Origin: CAVTJL01 sp963735065
GTDB taxonomy: Bacteria > Pseudomonadota > Alphaproteobacteria > Geminicoccales > Geminicoccaceae
Direction: 5' to 3'
Length of the DNA: 64,000 bases
Assembly (NCBI GenBank): GCA_963735065.1
Contig: CAVTJL010000004.1
Span: 682,001 to 746,000 of the forward strand
Shown here: in pieces, positions 8,838 to 17,498 of the stretch
Layout: each line of letters begins with the position of its first letter
How positions within the stretch are numbered: position 1 is the first letter of the stretch
Position numbers and translations under genes: made by a program
Notes under the pieces: generated by a model
What the model was told of the DNA's origin: nothing
Database searches by the model: none
What the model saw: the letters and a program-made list of their open reading frames with translations, nothing else

Positions 8838-9836
8838 CTAGAAGGCCAGCTGCCCCTCCTCCAGGGCGTGGCAGGCCGCACGGGCCGGGCCCGCGTGGCG
8901 AAGCTGCGGCAGCTCGCGGCGGCAGCGCTCCTTCGCGTGCGGGCAACGCGGATGAAACGCGCAGCCCGGTGGCGCGCCCTGCTGGCCCGGCGGATCGTCC
9001 CGCATCACCTGCCGGGCGCGGCCAGGCCGAGCGAGGCTGGATGACGAGTCCAGCAGAGCCCGCGTGTAGGGATGGACCGGGCGGCACAACACGGATCGGG
9101 CCGGGCCCGTCTCGACGATGCGGCCCAGATACATGACCGCCACCTCGGTCGCCATCTGCGCCGCGACGGCAAGGTCGTGGCTGATCAGCAGATAGGCGAG
9201 GCCATGGCGCTCCTGCAGGCCGCGCAGCAGGCTCAGGATCTGCGCCTGGACGACGACGTCGAGGGCGGATGTGGGCTCGTCGGCGATGATGAGCTCCGGC
9301 GAGGCCGCGAGCGCCCGGGCGATCGAGACGCGCTGGCGCTGCCCCCCGGACAGCGCGTGCGGGAAGTGGTCGCCGTGGCCGGGATCGAGGCCGAGATCGG
9401 CCAGAAGGGCATCGGCACGCTCACGCAGCTCACGCCCGCTCCCGCGGGCGCCGCCGGCGCGCAACGCCTCGCACAGGGTGGCACGCACCCGCCAGCGTGG
9501 GTCGAGGCTGGCACCGGGATCCTGAAAGATCATCTGCGGCCCGAGGCCCTGGCTGCCTCGCCGCCGATCGACACCGAGCAGCCGCCTGCCCGCGTAGAGC
9601 ACGTGCCCGGCCGTGGGCTGGATCAGGCCGGCCGCCAGCCGCGCGAGCGTCGACTTCCCGCAGCCCGATTCGCCCACGACCGCGAGCGTGGTGCCGCCGC
9701 GGAGGCAGAGGCTCACATCCACCACGGCATGGACCGGGCAGGCTCGTGCCTTGGTGCCGAGCCCCCACGGCCGGGACCACATGGTATCGAAGGACCTCGA
9801 GAGACCCCGTGTCTCGAGCAGCGGCCCCTCACGCAT
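8838..9836 (-). CDS. Oligopeptide/dipeptide ABC transporter ATPase, DppF-type (cassette 2)
   Basis: One of two cytoplasmic ATPases of a peptide/nickel-family importer. Visible are Walker A GESGCGKS, the Q-loop in MIFQDPGASLDP, signature ALSGGQRQRVSIARAL, Walker B LIIADEPTSALD and switch His in ISHDLAV. The C-terminal oligopeptide extension GCAFHPRCPHAKERC carries a cysteine cluster known in DppD/DppF proteins. The start is ATG 9836, eight bases inside the preceding ATPase gene, with GAGG about 10 bases upstream; ATG 9857 in the same frame is an alternative. It is last of four minus-strand genes that form a second transporter cassette without a binding protein. Confidence 0.92.
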   Translation of the reverse strand: MREGPLLETRGLSRSFDTMWSRPWGLGTKARACPVHAVVDVSLCLRGGTTLAVVGESGCGKSTLARLAAGLIQPTAGHVLYAGRRLLGVDRRRGSQGLGPQMIFQDPGASLDPRWRVRATLCEALRAGGARGSGRELRERADALLADLGLDPGHGDHFPHALSGGQRQRVSIARALAASPELIIADEPTSALDVVVQAQILSLLRGLQERHGLAYLLISHDLAVAAQMATEVAVMYLGRIVETGPARSVLCRPVHPYTRALLDSSSSLARPGRARQVMRDDPPGQQGAPPGCAFHPRCPHAKERCRRELPQLRHAGPARAACHALEEGQLAF

Positions 9837-10848
9837 CCGACGCGACCTCGCGGGCATGCCAGCACGCCACGCTGTGCCCCAGGCCGCGCGGCGCCAGCAT
9901 CGGTGCCGCCTGCCCGCACCAGGCGGTGGCCCTCGGGCAGCGAGGGTGGAAAGCGCAGCCGGAAGGCGTTGCCCCGAGCCCCGGCAGGCTGCCGGCGATC
10001 ACGTCGAGCCGGCTCGCCTGCGGCTCGATCCTCGGCAGGGCGGCGATGAGGGCGGCCGCATAGGGGTGCGCCGCCCCGTCGTGCAAAAGCTCCACCGGCC
10101 CGGACTCGACGATGCGGCCGGCATACATGATCGCCAGCCGGCTCGCGGCATCGGCGACGACCCCGAGATCGTGGGTGATCAGGAGCACGGCGGTGCCGCG
10201 CCGACGGCAAAGGCTCCTCAGGAGCTCGATCAGCCGCGCCTGGGTGGCGACGTCGAGCGCGCTCGTCGGCTCGTCGGCCACGAGCAGCGCCGGGTCGGCG
10301 CAGAGCGCCAGGGCGATGACGGCGCGCTGGCGCATCCCGCCGGACAGCTCATGGGGATAGGCGTCGATGCGCCGCTCGGGAGAGGCGAGGCCCACCTCGC
10401 GCAGAAGAGCGACGGCGCGCTCGCGGGCCGTCGCGACGGAGACGTCCAGATGGGTGCGGATCGTCTCGACGAGCTGGTGGCCGATGGAGCGGACGGGGTC
10501 GAGGCTCGCCTGCGGATCCTGGAACACGCTCCCGATCTCCTTGCCGCGGACGCGCCGCGCCGCCTCTCCCGCCAGGCCATCGATCCGTCTGCCGCCGAGG
10601 CGGATGGCGCCGCCCGTGATGCAGGCGCCGGGCGGCAGGAGGCCGATCAGGGCCGAGGCCAGGAGCGACTTGCCGGCGCCGGACTCGCCCACGAGGCCCA
10701 CGATCTCGCCAGGTGCGATCGCGAGCGAGATCCCGTCGACGGCCCTGAAGCGGCCCCGCCCCGTCGCCACCTCGACGACGAGCCCCTCGACCTCGAGCGC
10801 GGCCGGGGCCGAGGCCACGGGCTCAGTGGACGCGCGGATCGACGGCAT
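9829..10848 (-). CDS. Oligopeptide/dipeptide ABC transporter ATPase, DppD-type (cassette 2)
   Basis: Second ATPase of the downstream peptide-type importer, 339 residues. Motifs are Walker A GESGAGKS, Q-loop SVFQDPQASLDPV, signature ELSGGMRQRAVIALAL, Walker B LLVADEPTSALD and ITHDLGVVAD. The C-terminal GCAFHPRCPRATAWC is the oligopeptide-type extension with its cysteine cluster. The gene overlaps the upstream permease gene by 26 bases and the downstream ATPase by eight, which implies tight translational coupling. In this family the two ATPases form a heterodimer under the two permeases. Confidence 0.92.
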   Translation of the reverse strand: MPSIRASTEPVASAPAALEVEGLVVEVATGRGRFRAVDGISLAIAPGEIVGLVGESGAGKSLLASALIGLLPPGACITGGAIRLGGRRIDGLAGEAARRVRGKEIGSVFQDPQASLDPVRSIGHQLVETIRTHLDVSVATARERAVALLREVGLASPERRIDAYPHELSGGMRQRAVIALALCADPALLVADEPTSALDVATQARLIELLRSLCRRRGTAVLLITHDLGVVADAASRLAIMYAGRIVESGPVELLHDGAAHPYAAALIAALPRIEPQASRLDVIAGSLPGLGATPSGCAFHPRCPRATAWCGQAAPMLAPRGLGHSVACWHAREVASDA

Positions 10849-11725
10849 CCCTGAGCCAGTCGCCCATGACGTTCAGGGCCAGCATGATCAGGACGACGAC
10901 GGCCGCCGGCGAGAGAGCGACCCACCACTCGCCGGACAGCAGGAGATCGCTGCCGGTACGGATCAGCGTGCCGAGCGACGGCTCCGTAGGTGGCAGGCCC
11001 ACGCCGAGAAAGGACAGCGTCGCCTCCGTTCCGACGGCAAGGCCCAGCCCGACGGTGCCGACGACGAGAAGCGGGCCCAGCACGTTGGGCAGGATGTGGC
11101 CGAGGATGATCCGCCTCGCTGGGAGGTGAAGGAGCCGCGCCGCCAGGACATATTCCTTGCGGGCCTCGACGGCGGCCGTGGCCCGCGCCAGGCGGGCGTA
11201 GTGGGGCCAGGCGGCAAGACCGATGGCGAGGACGAGGACGGGCATCGCCAGCCGGTCGCGATCCGGCGGCGGCAGGGCTGCCCGGACGAAGCCATCGAGC
11301 AGAAGCGCCACGAGGATGCTGGGGATCGCCAGCTGCACGTCCGCCATGCGCATGACCAGCGTCGCGCCGAGGCCTCCGCGGTAGCCGCTCCACAGGCCGA
11401 GGCCGGTGCCGAGGGTGGCGGCGAGGAAGACGGAGGCGCCGCCGATCGCAAGCGAGGCCCGGCTGCCGTAGAGGACGGTCGCGAGGACGTCGCGCCCCTG
11501 ATCGTCGGTGCCGAGAGGATGTCGCAGGCTGCCGGCGGGCATCCAGCATGGCGGCGTGAGCGCGTCCTCGAGATCGAAGCCGGCAGGATCGAGCGTCTCC
11601 TCGGGGACGATCCACGGTGCAGCCAGCGCTGCCGCCACCGCGAAGGCCAGGACGAAGGCAGCGACCGCGGCCAGCGCCGAGCCGGCTCGCGCGCCGGCCG
11701 AGGCGGACCCGACGCCGGCCGCCAC
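10823..11725 (-). CDS. Peptide-type ABC transporter permease, DppC-like (cassette 2)
   Basis: Inner membrane permease of 300 residues. It has one N-terminal transmembrane helix (about 20-40), the conserved LGTDDQGRDVLATVLYG segment after it, and five further helices with the EAA-loop region KEYVLAARLLHLPARRIILG that contacts the ATPase. The ending ALNVMGDWLRDAVDPR is typical of DppC/OppC. Start ATG 11725 lies three bases after the stop of the upstream permease; the 3' end overlaps the next ATPase gene. Substrate is not deducible from sequence. Confidence 0.92.
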   Translation of the reverse strand: MAAGVGSASAGARAGSALAAVAAFVLAFAVAAALAAPWIVPEETLDPAGFDLEDALTPPCWMPAGSLRHPLGTDDQGRDVLATVLYGSRASLAIGGASVFLAATLGTGLGLWSGYRGGLGATLVMRMADVQLAIPSILVALLLDGFVRAALPPPDRDRLAMPVLVLAIGLAAWPHYARLARATAAVEARKEYVLAARLLHLPARRIILGHILPNVLGPLLVVGTVGLGLAVGTEATLSFLGVGLPPTEPSLGTLIRTGSDLLLSGEWWVALSPAAVVVLIMLALNVMGDWLRDAVDPRVH

Positions 11726-11728
11726 GGC

Positions 11729-12718
11729 TCAGAGCGCCGGCCGCGAGAAGGCGGGCGACCGCCTCAGCCGCGGGTCCAGGGCGAGACAGACGAGGTCGAC
11801 GACGAGGCCGATGGCGACGAAGAGGAGAGCCACGAGGACGAGATAGGCGGTCAGCACCGGCAGGTCGGCCAGCACGACGGCCTGGATCAGCAAGAGGCCG
11901 AGCCCCGGCCATTGAAAGACGGTCTCCGTGACGACCGAGAAGGCGATGAGCGAGCCGATCTGCAGCCCGGTGATCGTCACGACGGGCAGAAGGGCGTTCC
12001 GCAGCGCATGACCCAGGTGGATGGCCCTGTCGGAGAGCCCCCGGGCGCGGGCAAAGCGGATGGGCTCGCTCGCGAGCACCTCGAGCATCTCGGCCCGCAC
12101 CAGCCGCATCACGAGGGCAAGCTGGTAGAGGGCAAGCGTCGTGGCCGGCAGGAGGATCGCCCGCCAGCCCTCCACGGTCAGCAGCCCGGTGGTCCAAAAG
12201 CCGAGCCGAACGACACGGCCGCGCCCGAAGGCCGGCAGCCAGCCGAGCTGCACCGCGAAGAGCTGGATCAGCAGGATGCCGACGATGAAGGTGGGCAGGC
12301 TGACCCCGAGGAGCGAGACCGCGAGGATCGCGCGATCGAGCCATCCGCCTCGCCCGACCGCGCACCGGACGCCAAGCGGGATGCCGAGCGACAGGGCCAG
12401 CACCGAGGCGACGAGCACGAGCTCGATCGTTGCGGGCAACCGCCCGGCCAGGAGCTCGCTCACGGGCCGGCGGAGATGCCAGGAGGTCCCGAGATCGCCA
12501 TGGGCGAAGCGCAGGACGAACGCGGCGAAGCGCGCCGGCAGGGGCCGATCCACCCCGAGCGAGCTGCGAAGCGCGGCACGATCGGCGAGGCTCGTGTCCT
12601 GGCCGACCAGGCCCGCGACCGGATCGCCCAGCTTGCTCGAGACCAGGAACGCGATCAGCGCCACCGCCAGCATGACGAGCAGGGCCTGAAGCATCCGGCT
12701 TAGCAGATACGCGAACAT
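11729..12718 (-). CDS. Peptide-type ABC transporter permease, DppB-like (cassette 2)
   Basis: Inner membrane permease of 329 residues opening the second cassette. The N-terminus MFAYLLSRMLQALLVMLAVA is the first membrane helix, followed by the periplasmic domain and HGDLGTSWHLRRPVSELL. The EAA loop is EPIRFARARGLSDRAIHLGH, followed by ALRNALLPVVT. The start codon ATG 12718 lies in the loop of a 16-bp hairpin (12697-12737), and no Shine-Dalgarno site is visible just upstream. This cassette is 51 bases after the preceding ATPase gene and has no binding-protein gene. It may borrow the DppA-like protein encoded at 17499-19097 or use one encoded elsewhere. Confidence 0.92.
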   Translation of the reverse strand: MFAYLLSRMLQALLVMLAVALIAFLVSSKLGDPVAGLVGQDTSLADRAALRSSLGVDRPLPARFAAFVLRFAHGDLGTSWHLRRPVSELLAGRLPATIELVLVASVLALSLGIPLGVRCAVGRGGWLDRAILAVSLLGVSLPTFIVGILLIQLFAVQLGWLPAFGRGRVVRLGFWTTGLLTVEGWRAILLPATTLALYQLALVMRLVRAEMLEVLASEPIRFARARGLSDRAIHLGHALRNALLPVVTITGLQIGSLIAFSVVTETVFQWPGLGLLLIQAVVLADLPVLTAYLVLVALLFVAIGLVVDLVCLALDPRLRRSPAFSRPAL

Positions 12719-12737
12719 AACGCATATCTACTAAACC
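12697..12737 (-). promoter_or_regulatory. 16-bp RNA hairpin with the cassette 2 start codon in its loop
   Basis: On the minus strand, GGTTTAGTAGATATGC (12737-12722) and GCGTATCTGCTAAGCC (12712-12697) pair over all 16 positions as RNA, counting three G-U wobbles. The 9-base loop GTTATGTTC contains the start codon of the DppB-like gene. As DNA it is an inverted repeat with three A/G mismatches, so it could also be an operator. Upstream lie a possible -35 TTGACG (12755-12750) and the near-palindrome GGCGATATCGTC (12742-12753). The -10 is weak. The structure is read directly; the role is inference. Confidence 0.6.
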
Positions 12738-12769
12738 AAAAGGCGATATCGTCAACCGCGTAGCGCGGC

Positions 12770-13756
12770 TCAGGCCTGGTCCCTGCCCTCCTCGACCGCG
12801 TGGCAGGCGGCGAGGCGGCCGTGATAGGAGCGCAGCTCGGGCTCCTCGCGCCGGCAGCGCTCGTCGGCCAGCGGGCAGCGCGGATGGAAGGTGCAGCCCC
12901 GAGGCGGATCGAGGGGCGATGGCAGCTCGCCCTGGATCCTGAGACGCGGGCGCCGGGTGCCCGGATCGGCGACCGGCGTCGCCGCCAGCAGCGCCCGCGA
13001 GTAGGGGTGGCGCGGGCCGGCGAAGATGGTCTCCGCGGGCCCCTGCTCCACCGGCCGGCCCAGATACATGATCATCACGTCGTCGGCGATGTGACGCACC
13101 ACCGACAGGTCGTGGCTGATGAAGAGATAGGCCAGGCCCAGCTCCTGCTGCAGGTCGCCCAGAAGGTTCAGGACCTGCGCCTGGATCGAGAGATCGAGCG
13201 CGGATACCGGCTCGTCGAGGACGACGATCTTGGGCCGGAGCATCAGCGCGCGGGCCACGGCGATGCGCTGCCGCTGGCCGCCCGAGAACATGTGGGGATA
13301 GCGGGGCGCGTATTCGGGCCTGAGCCCCACCCTGCGCATGATGTCGGCCACGGCCTCGCGGCGCTCGGCGCCCGAGAGCTTGGTGTTGATCTTCAGCGGC
13401 TCGGCCAGGATGGTCTGGATCTTCTGGCGCGGGTTGAGCGAGCCGTAGGGATCCTGGAAGACGATCTGCACGGCGCTCCTGAGCTGGCGGCGCGCGTGGG
13501 GCGAGGCGGTCGTCACCGTGACGCCGTCGATGACGAGGCTGCCGGCCGTCGGCTCCTCGATCATCGTCACCATGCGGGCCAGCGTGGACTTGCCGCAGCC
13601 CGATTCGCCCACCACGGCCAGCGTCTTCCCCCGGGCCAGCGTGAAGCTGACGCCGGCCACGGCGCGCAGCACGGCACCCTCGCGGAACATGCCGCCGCCA
13701 ACCCTGTAGTTGCGGACGAGCGAGCGCGCCTCGAGAACCGTCGGTGCCTCGCTCAT
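12770..13756 (-). CDS. dppF: Dipeptide ABC transporter ATPase, DppF-type (cassette 1)
   Basis: ATPase of the upstream, nearly complete dipeptide importer; 328 residues. Walker A GESGCGKS, Q-loop QIVFQDPYGSLNPRQ, signature FSGGQRQRIAVARAL, Walker B IVVLDEPVSALD, switch ISHDLSVV. The C-terminus GCTFHPRCPLADERC carries the oligopeptide-type cysteine motif. The true start is ATG 13756 in an ATGA overlap with the preceding dppD stop; the long open frame upstream of it is only the shadow of dppD. 51 bases separate its stop from the second cassette. Confidence 0.93.
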   Translation of the reverse strand: MSEAPTVLEARSLVRNYRVGGGMFREGAVLRAVAGVSFTLARGKTLAVVGESGCGKSTLARMVTMIEEPTAGSLVIDGVTVTTASPHARRQLRSAVQIVFQDPYGSLNPRQKIQTILAEPLKINTKLSGAERREAVADIMRRVGLRPEYAPRYPHMFSGGQRQRIAVARALMLRPKIVVLDEPVSALDLSIQAQVLNLLGDLQQELGLAYLFISHDLSVVRHIADDVMIMYLGRPVEQGPAETIFAGPRHPYSRALLAATPVADPGTRRPRLRIQGELPSPLDPPRGCTFHPRCPLADERCRREEPELRSYHGRLAACHAVEEGRDQA

Positions 13757-14757
13757 CGGGACGCCGTCCGCACACCCGGATGGCCGGTGGGCCTGCCGTG
13801 CGCGAGCGCGAAATGGCAGCGTGCCAGGCCGAGGCTCGCGGAGGCCGGGCGCGGCACCTCCGTCCGGCACCGCTCCACGGCGAGGGTGCAGCGCGGATTG
13901 AAGAGACAGCCGCTGGGCCGATCGAAGAGCCCCGGCACGACGCCGGAGATCGAGGCCAGCCGCACGCCCTTCTGGGCACGCTCCGGCAGGGCCTCCAGCA
14001 AGGCTGCCGTGTAGGGGTGGTGCGGGTCGCCGAAAAGGCCCTGGACGCTCTGCTGCTCGACCTGCTGTCCGGCGTACTGCACCACGACGCGCTCGGCCGT
14101 CTCGGCGACCACGCCCATGGCGTGCGTGATCAGCACGAGCGCCATGCCCCGGTCGCGCTGCAGGTCCACCAGCAGCTGGAGGATCTGGGCCTGGATCGTC
14201 ACGTCGAGCGCCGTGGTCGGCTCGTCGGCGATCAGGAGCTTGGGGTTGCAGGCGATCGCCATGGCGATCATCACCCGCTGGCTCATGCCGCCCGACATCT
14301 GATGCGGGAACGAGCCGAGGCGACGCTCGGGCGCCGGGATGCCGACCTGGGTCATCAGCTCGATGGCCCGGTTCCGCCGCTCGCGCCGGCTGCCGCCCAG
14401 ATGGGTGCGGATCGCCTCGTCGATCTGGAAGCCCACCGTGAAGCACGGGTTGAGCGACGTCATCGGCTCCTGGAAGATCATGGCCATCTCCTTGCCGATG
14501 ATCTTCCGTCGCGAAGCACCCGACATGCCGATCAGGCTCTGCCCGTCGAAGGCCATGCGCTCGGCCGTGATCCGCGCGGTGGGCGGCAGGAGGCCCATCA
14601 CGGCCAGCATCGAGACCGACTTGCCCGAGCCCGATTCGCCGACGATGGCCACGATCTCGCCCGGCTCGACATCGAGGTCGATGCCGTCGACGGCCCGCAG
14701 AAGCCCGCCCGCCACCGGGAACTCGACCGTGAGGTTGCGGATCTCGAGGAGCGTCAT
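13753..14757 (-). CDS. dppD: Dipeptide ABC transporter ATPase, DppD-type (cassette 1)
   Basis: ATPase partner of DppF, 334 residues beginning MTLLEIRNLTVEFPVAGG. Walker A GESGSGKS, Q-loop MIFQEPMTSLNP, signature MSGGMSQRVMIAMAI, Walker B LLIADEPTTALD, then ITHAMGVVAE, in which the usual D of the H-D pair is replaced by A next to the switch His. That change is worth noting but is outside the catalytic His. C-terminal GCLFNPRCTLAVERC is the oligopeptide-type cysteine motif. ATG 14757 overlaps the upstream dppC stop by four bases, and the stop overlaps dppF the same way. Confidence 0.93.
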   Translation of the reverse strand: MTLLEIRNLTVEFPVAGGLLRAVDGIDLDVEPGEIVAIVGESGSGKSVSMLAVMGLLPPTARITAERMAFDGQSLIGMSGASRRKIIGKEMAMIFQEPMTSLNPCFTVGFQIDEAIRTHLGGSRRERRNRAIELMTQVGIPAPERRLGSFPHQMSGGMSQRVMIAMAIACNPKLLIADEPTTALDVTIQAQILQLLVDLQRDRGMALVLITHAMGVVAETAERVVVQYAGQQVEQQSVQGLFGDPHHPYTAALLEALPERAQKGVRLASISGVVPGLFDRPSGCLFNPRCTLAVERCRTEVPRPASASLGLARCHFALAHGRPTGHPGVRTASR

Positions 14758-15677
14758 GAGCGCTTCAGCTTCGGATCGAGCACGTCGCGGAGACCGTCGC
14801 CCATCAGGTTGATGGCGAGCACCGTGACGAGGATGGCGAGGCCCGGGAAGGTCACGACCCACCAGGCCCTGAGGATGAACTCCCGGGCATCGGCCAGCAT
14901 GGTGCCCCACTCGGGCGTCGGCGGCTGGGCACCCATGCCGAGAAAGCCCAGCGCCGCCATGTCGAGGACCGCGTTGGAGAAGCCCAGCGTCGCCTGGACG
15001 ATGAGCGGCGGCAGGCAGTTGGGCAGCACGGTGAGGAACATCAGGCGAAGCATGCCCGCCCCGGCGACGCGGCTCCCGGTCACATAGTCCTTGGAGAGCT
15101 CCTGGATGGCCGAGGCGCGGGCGAGGCGCACGAAGTGGGGGATGTAGACGATCGCCACGGCCAGGACGGCGTTGAACAGGCCGGGGCCCAGGATGGCGAC
15201 GACGACGAGCGCCAGCAGCAGGCTCGGCACCGAGAGGATGACGTCCATGAGGCGAAGGATGGCGATCTCGAGCCAGCCGCGCACGAAGCCCGCGACGAGG
15301 CCGACCGAGATGCCGACGGTGAGCGAGATGACGATGACGACGAGCCCGATCATGAGCGAGTAGCGGGCGCCGTAGATCAGGCGCGAGAGAACATCGCGAC
15401 CCACCGGATCGGTGCCGAGGAGGAAGCGCCAGCTTCCTCCGTCCTGCCAGGCCGGCGGCACGAGGAGAGAATCGCGGAACTGCATGTCGGGATTGTGGGG
15501 GGCGATCAGCGGCGCGCCGATGGCCACGACGACGAGGAGGACGAAGAAGGCGAGCCCGGCGACGGCGCCGCGGTTCCCGCGATAATAGTGCCAGCCTTCG
15601 GCCAGCGGTCCGGGCGGGCGCGGCGCTACGGGCTCGGTGGCCGCCGTCCTCGCCAGAAGCTCGTCCCGTGACGCCAT
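14754..15677 (-). CDS. dppC: Dipeptide ABC transporter permease DppC (cassette 1)
   Basis: Inner membrane permease, 307 residues from MASRDELLARTAATEP. It shows a first helix at about residues 45-65, LLGTDPVGRDVLSRLIYGAR, the EAA loop SKDYVTGSRVAGAGMLRLMF and the typical ending LAINLMGDGLRDVLDPKLK. ATG 15677 is preferred over an upstream in-frame ATG at 15719 because it has AGGGG in position and begins five bases after the dppB stop. It forms the transmembrane channel with DppB. Confidence 0.93.
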   Translation of the reverse strand: MASRDELLARTAATEPVAPRPPGPLAEGWHYYRGNRGAVAGLAFFVLLVVVAIGAPLIAPHNPDMQFRDSLLVPPAWQDGGSWRFLLGTDPVGRDVLSRLIYGARYSLMIGLVVIVISLTVGISVGLVAGFVRGWLEIAILRLMDVILSVPSLLLALVVVAILGPGLFNAVLAVAIVYIPHFVRLARASAIQELSKDYVTGSRVAGAGMLRLMFLTVLPNCLPPLIVQATLGFSNAVLDMAALGFLGMGAQPPTPEWGTMLADAREFILRAWWVVTFPGLAILVTVLAINLMGDGLRDVLDPKLKRS

Positions 15678-15681
15678 CGCT

Positions 15682-16692
15682 TCAGCCCCTGTGCCGGATG
15701 CGGGGATTGACGAGACCATAGAGCAGATCGACGAGGAGATTGACGAGCATGACGAAGCTCGCGATCAGCAAGAGCCCGCCTTGCACCTCGGGATAGTCGC
15801 GCCGGAAGATCGCCTCGACCAGCCACTTGCCCACGCCCGGCCAGGAGAAGATCGTCTCGGTCAGGATGGCGCCCGCAAGCAGCAGCCCGGTCTGCAGGCC
15901 GATGGTGGTGACGACCGGGATCAGCGCGTTGCGCAGCGCATGGAGGCCAACGACCCGCCATGGCGGCAGGCCCTTCGCCCGGGCGGTGCGCACATAGTCC
16001 TCGCCCAGCACCTCGATCATGGCCGAGCGGGTCTGCCTCGCGATCACGGCAAGCGGGATCGTGCCCAGGACGACGGTCGGCAGGATCAGGTGGCTGACCG
16101 CCGAGCGGAAGGCGCCCGACTGGTCGGACAGCAGGGAATCGATCAGCATGAAGCCCGTCACGGGCTCGAAATAGTAGACGAGATCGATGCGCCCGGAGAC
16201 CGGCGTCCAGCCGAGAATGCCCGAGAAGAGAATGATGAGGAGCAGGCCCCACCAGAAGATCGGCATCGAGTAGCCCGTCAGGGTCACGGCCATGATGGTG
16301 TGGTCGAAGGCGGTGCCGCGCTTGACCCCGGCGATGATGCCGGCCGGCAGGCCGACGACGATCGCCAGCAGCATGGCGCAGATCGAAAGCTCGAGCGTGG
16401 CCGGGAAGAGCGTGAAGAACTCCTTGACCACAGGCTGGCGCGTGACGATCGACCGGCCGAGATCACCATGCAGGACATTGCCGAGATAGATGAGATATTG
16501 CTCCCAGAGCGGCTTGTCGAAGCCGTACTCGGCCATGAGCTGGGCATGCCGCGCCGGCTCGACGCCGCGCTCGCCCGCCATCAGCTCGATGGGGTCGCCG
16601 GGCAGCAGATGGATGAAGACGAAGGCGAGCAGCGTGACGCCCAGAAAGGTCGGGACGACGAGGGCGAGGCGGCTCAGAGCGAAGCGGAGCAT
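15682..16692 (-). CDS. dppB: Dipeptide ABC transporter permease DppB (cassette 1)
   Basis: Inner membrane permease of 336 residues. The N-terminal helix MLRFALSRLALVVPTFLGVT is followed by HLLPGDPIELM, the HGDLGRSIVTRQPV segment and the EAA loop GEDYVRTARAKGLPPWRVVG. The C-terminus VDLLYGLVNPRIRHR is family-typical. It is the first of a tight four-gene run (dppBCDF). Its promoter must lie in 16693-16820, where the plus-strand lipoprotein gene diverges from it. The usual binding-protein gene is therefore separated from it by that inserted gene. Confidence 0.93.
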   Translation of the reverse strand: MLRFALSRLALVVPTFLGVTLLAFVFIHLLPGDPIELMAGERGVEPARHAQLMAEYGFDKPLWEQYLIYLGNVLHGDLGRSIVTRQPVVKEFFTLFPATLELSICAMLLAIVVGLPAGIIAGVKRGTAFDHTIMAVTLTGYSMPIFWWGLLLIILFSGILGWTPVSGRIDLVYYFEPVTGFMLIDSLLSDQSGAFRSAVSHLILPTVVLGTIPLAVIARQTRSAMIEVLGEDYVRTARAKGLPPWRVVGLHALRNALIPVVTTIGLQTGLLLAGAILTETIFSWPGVGKWLVEAIFRRDYPEVQGGLLLIASFVMLVNLLVDLLYGLVNPRIRHRG

Positions 16693-16820
16693 CGGCGAGG
16701 TCCGCCCCGTACGCCTGTAGGCCGGCGCATAGGGTTGCGAGCAAGGAGCATGATCGAGCTATAGTCGAGGCCCAGTCCGCGCGACAGGGTAAACCATTCA
16801 CACCGTGGAAGCGCCCAGAC

Positions 16821-17453
16821 ATGCCACGTTTGCCCGCCTCGGCCTTCTCCGCCACCCTCGCCGGTCTCGCTCTGACGCTCGCGGGCTGCTCCAGCAATGT
16901 GGACGTGGCGCCGGGCCAGATCACGAATGTCACCGAGGCGCAGCGCACCCTGCTGCTCGCCGCGGCCGACGGGCCCGTCCCTCTCGTTGTGGACCAGCCT
17001 CCCCTTCTCCTGGGCGGATCGTCCCCGGAGGCCGAGCTCGCGAGGCTCGCCAGCGAGGGTGCTGCCAATGCCACCGCGGTGACCTTCCGTCCGGAGATCG
17101 GCGATGGCGGCGGCAAGGGCGTGCGCCTCGTCTACCGCTTCCTCGGCGCCACGGCCACCGAGCCGGGCGCCGTCTGCGCGGGCCAGATCCCGGCGTCCGG
17201 CGCGCCGGCCTCGCCGCCGCGCGTGCACGTCATCCTCTGCGACGGCGCTCGCCCTGTCAGCGACGCCGTCGGTGTGGCGCGCAAGGCCGATGCCCAGGCC
17301 ACCACGGCCCTCGTCTATGACACGACCAGGAGCCTCTTTCCCAACACGTCCAGCGGCTTCGGCGGCGGCCTCTTTCCCGGCATCTCGATCTTCGGCGCGG
17401 TCGGCTCGGGCGGCGGTGGCGGAGGCGGGGTCGGCGTGGGTGTCGGCTTTTGA
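16821..17453 (+). CDS. Putative lipoprotein, glycine-rich C-terminus
   Basis: No known family was recognised. The 210-residue product starts with a lipoprotein signal: a hydrophobic stretch and lipobox LAGC, the Cys near residue 23. The mature part contains LARLASEGAANATAVTFRPE and HVILCDGARPVSD, with two further cysteines near residues 115 and 135. The C-terminus is a glycine-rich tail with FGGGLFPGISIFG and a long Gly/Val run. It probably sits in the inner or outer membrane facing the periplasm. It lies on the plus strand between the dpp binding protein gene and dppB, splitting that transporter locus. A hairpin at 17459-17487 separates it from the convergent gene. Confidence 0.75.
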   Translation: MPRLPASAFSATLAGLALTLAGCSSNVDVAPGQITNVTEAQRTLLLAAADGPVPLVVDQPPLLLGGSSPEAELARLASEGAANATAVTFRPEIGDGGGKGVRLVYRFLGATATEPGAVCAGQIPASGAPASPPRVHVILCDGARPVSDAVGVARKADAQATTALVYDTTRSLFPNTSSGFGGGLFPGISIFGAVGSGGGGGGGVGVGVGF

Positions 17454-17458
17454 GCGGC

Positions 17459-17487
17459 CCGAGGCGCGCCGCCGCAGCGCGCCTCGG
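17459..17487. terminator. Bidirectional terminator-like hairpin
   Basis: CCGAGGCGCGC (17459-17469) and GCGCGCCTCGG (17477-17487) form a perfect 11-bp stem with a 7-base loop in the 45-base gap between convergent genes (lipoprotein and DppA-like). There is no clear T tract on either side. Confidence 0.6.
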
Positions 17488-17498
17488 CCCGAAGGCTC

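Noticed and set aside
10647..13979. Minus-strand open frame of 1110 codons across cassette 2 and dppF
   Set aside because: It overlaps five well-supported transporter genes in another frame and has an Arg/Ala/Pro-rich composition.
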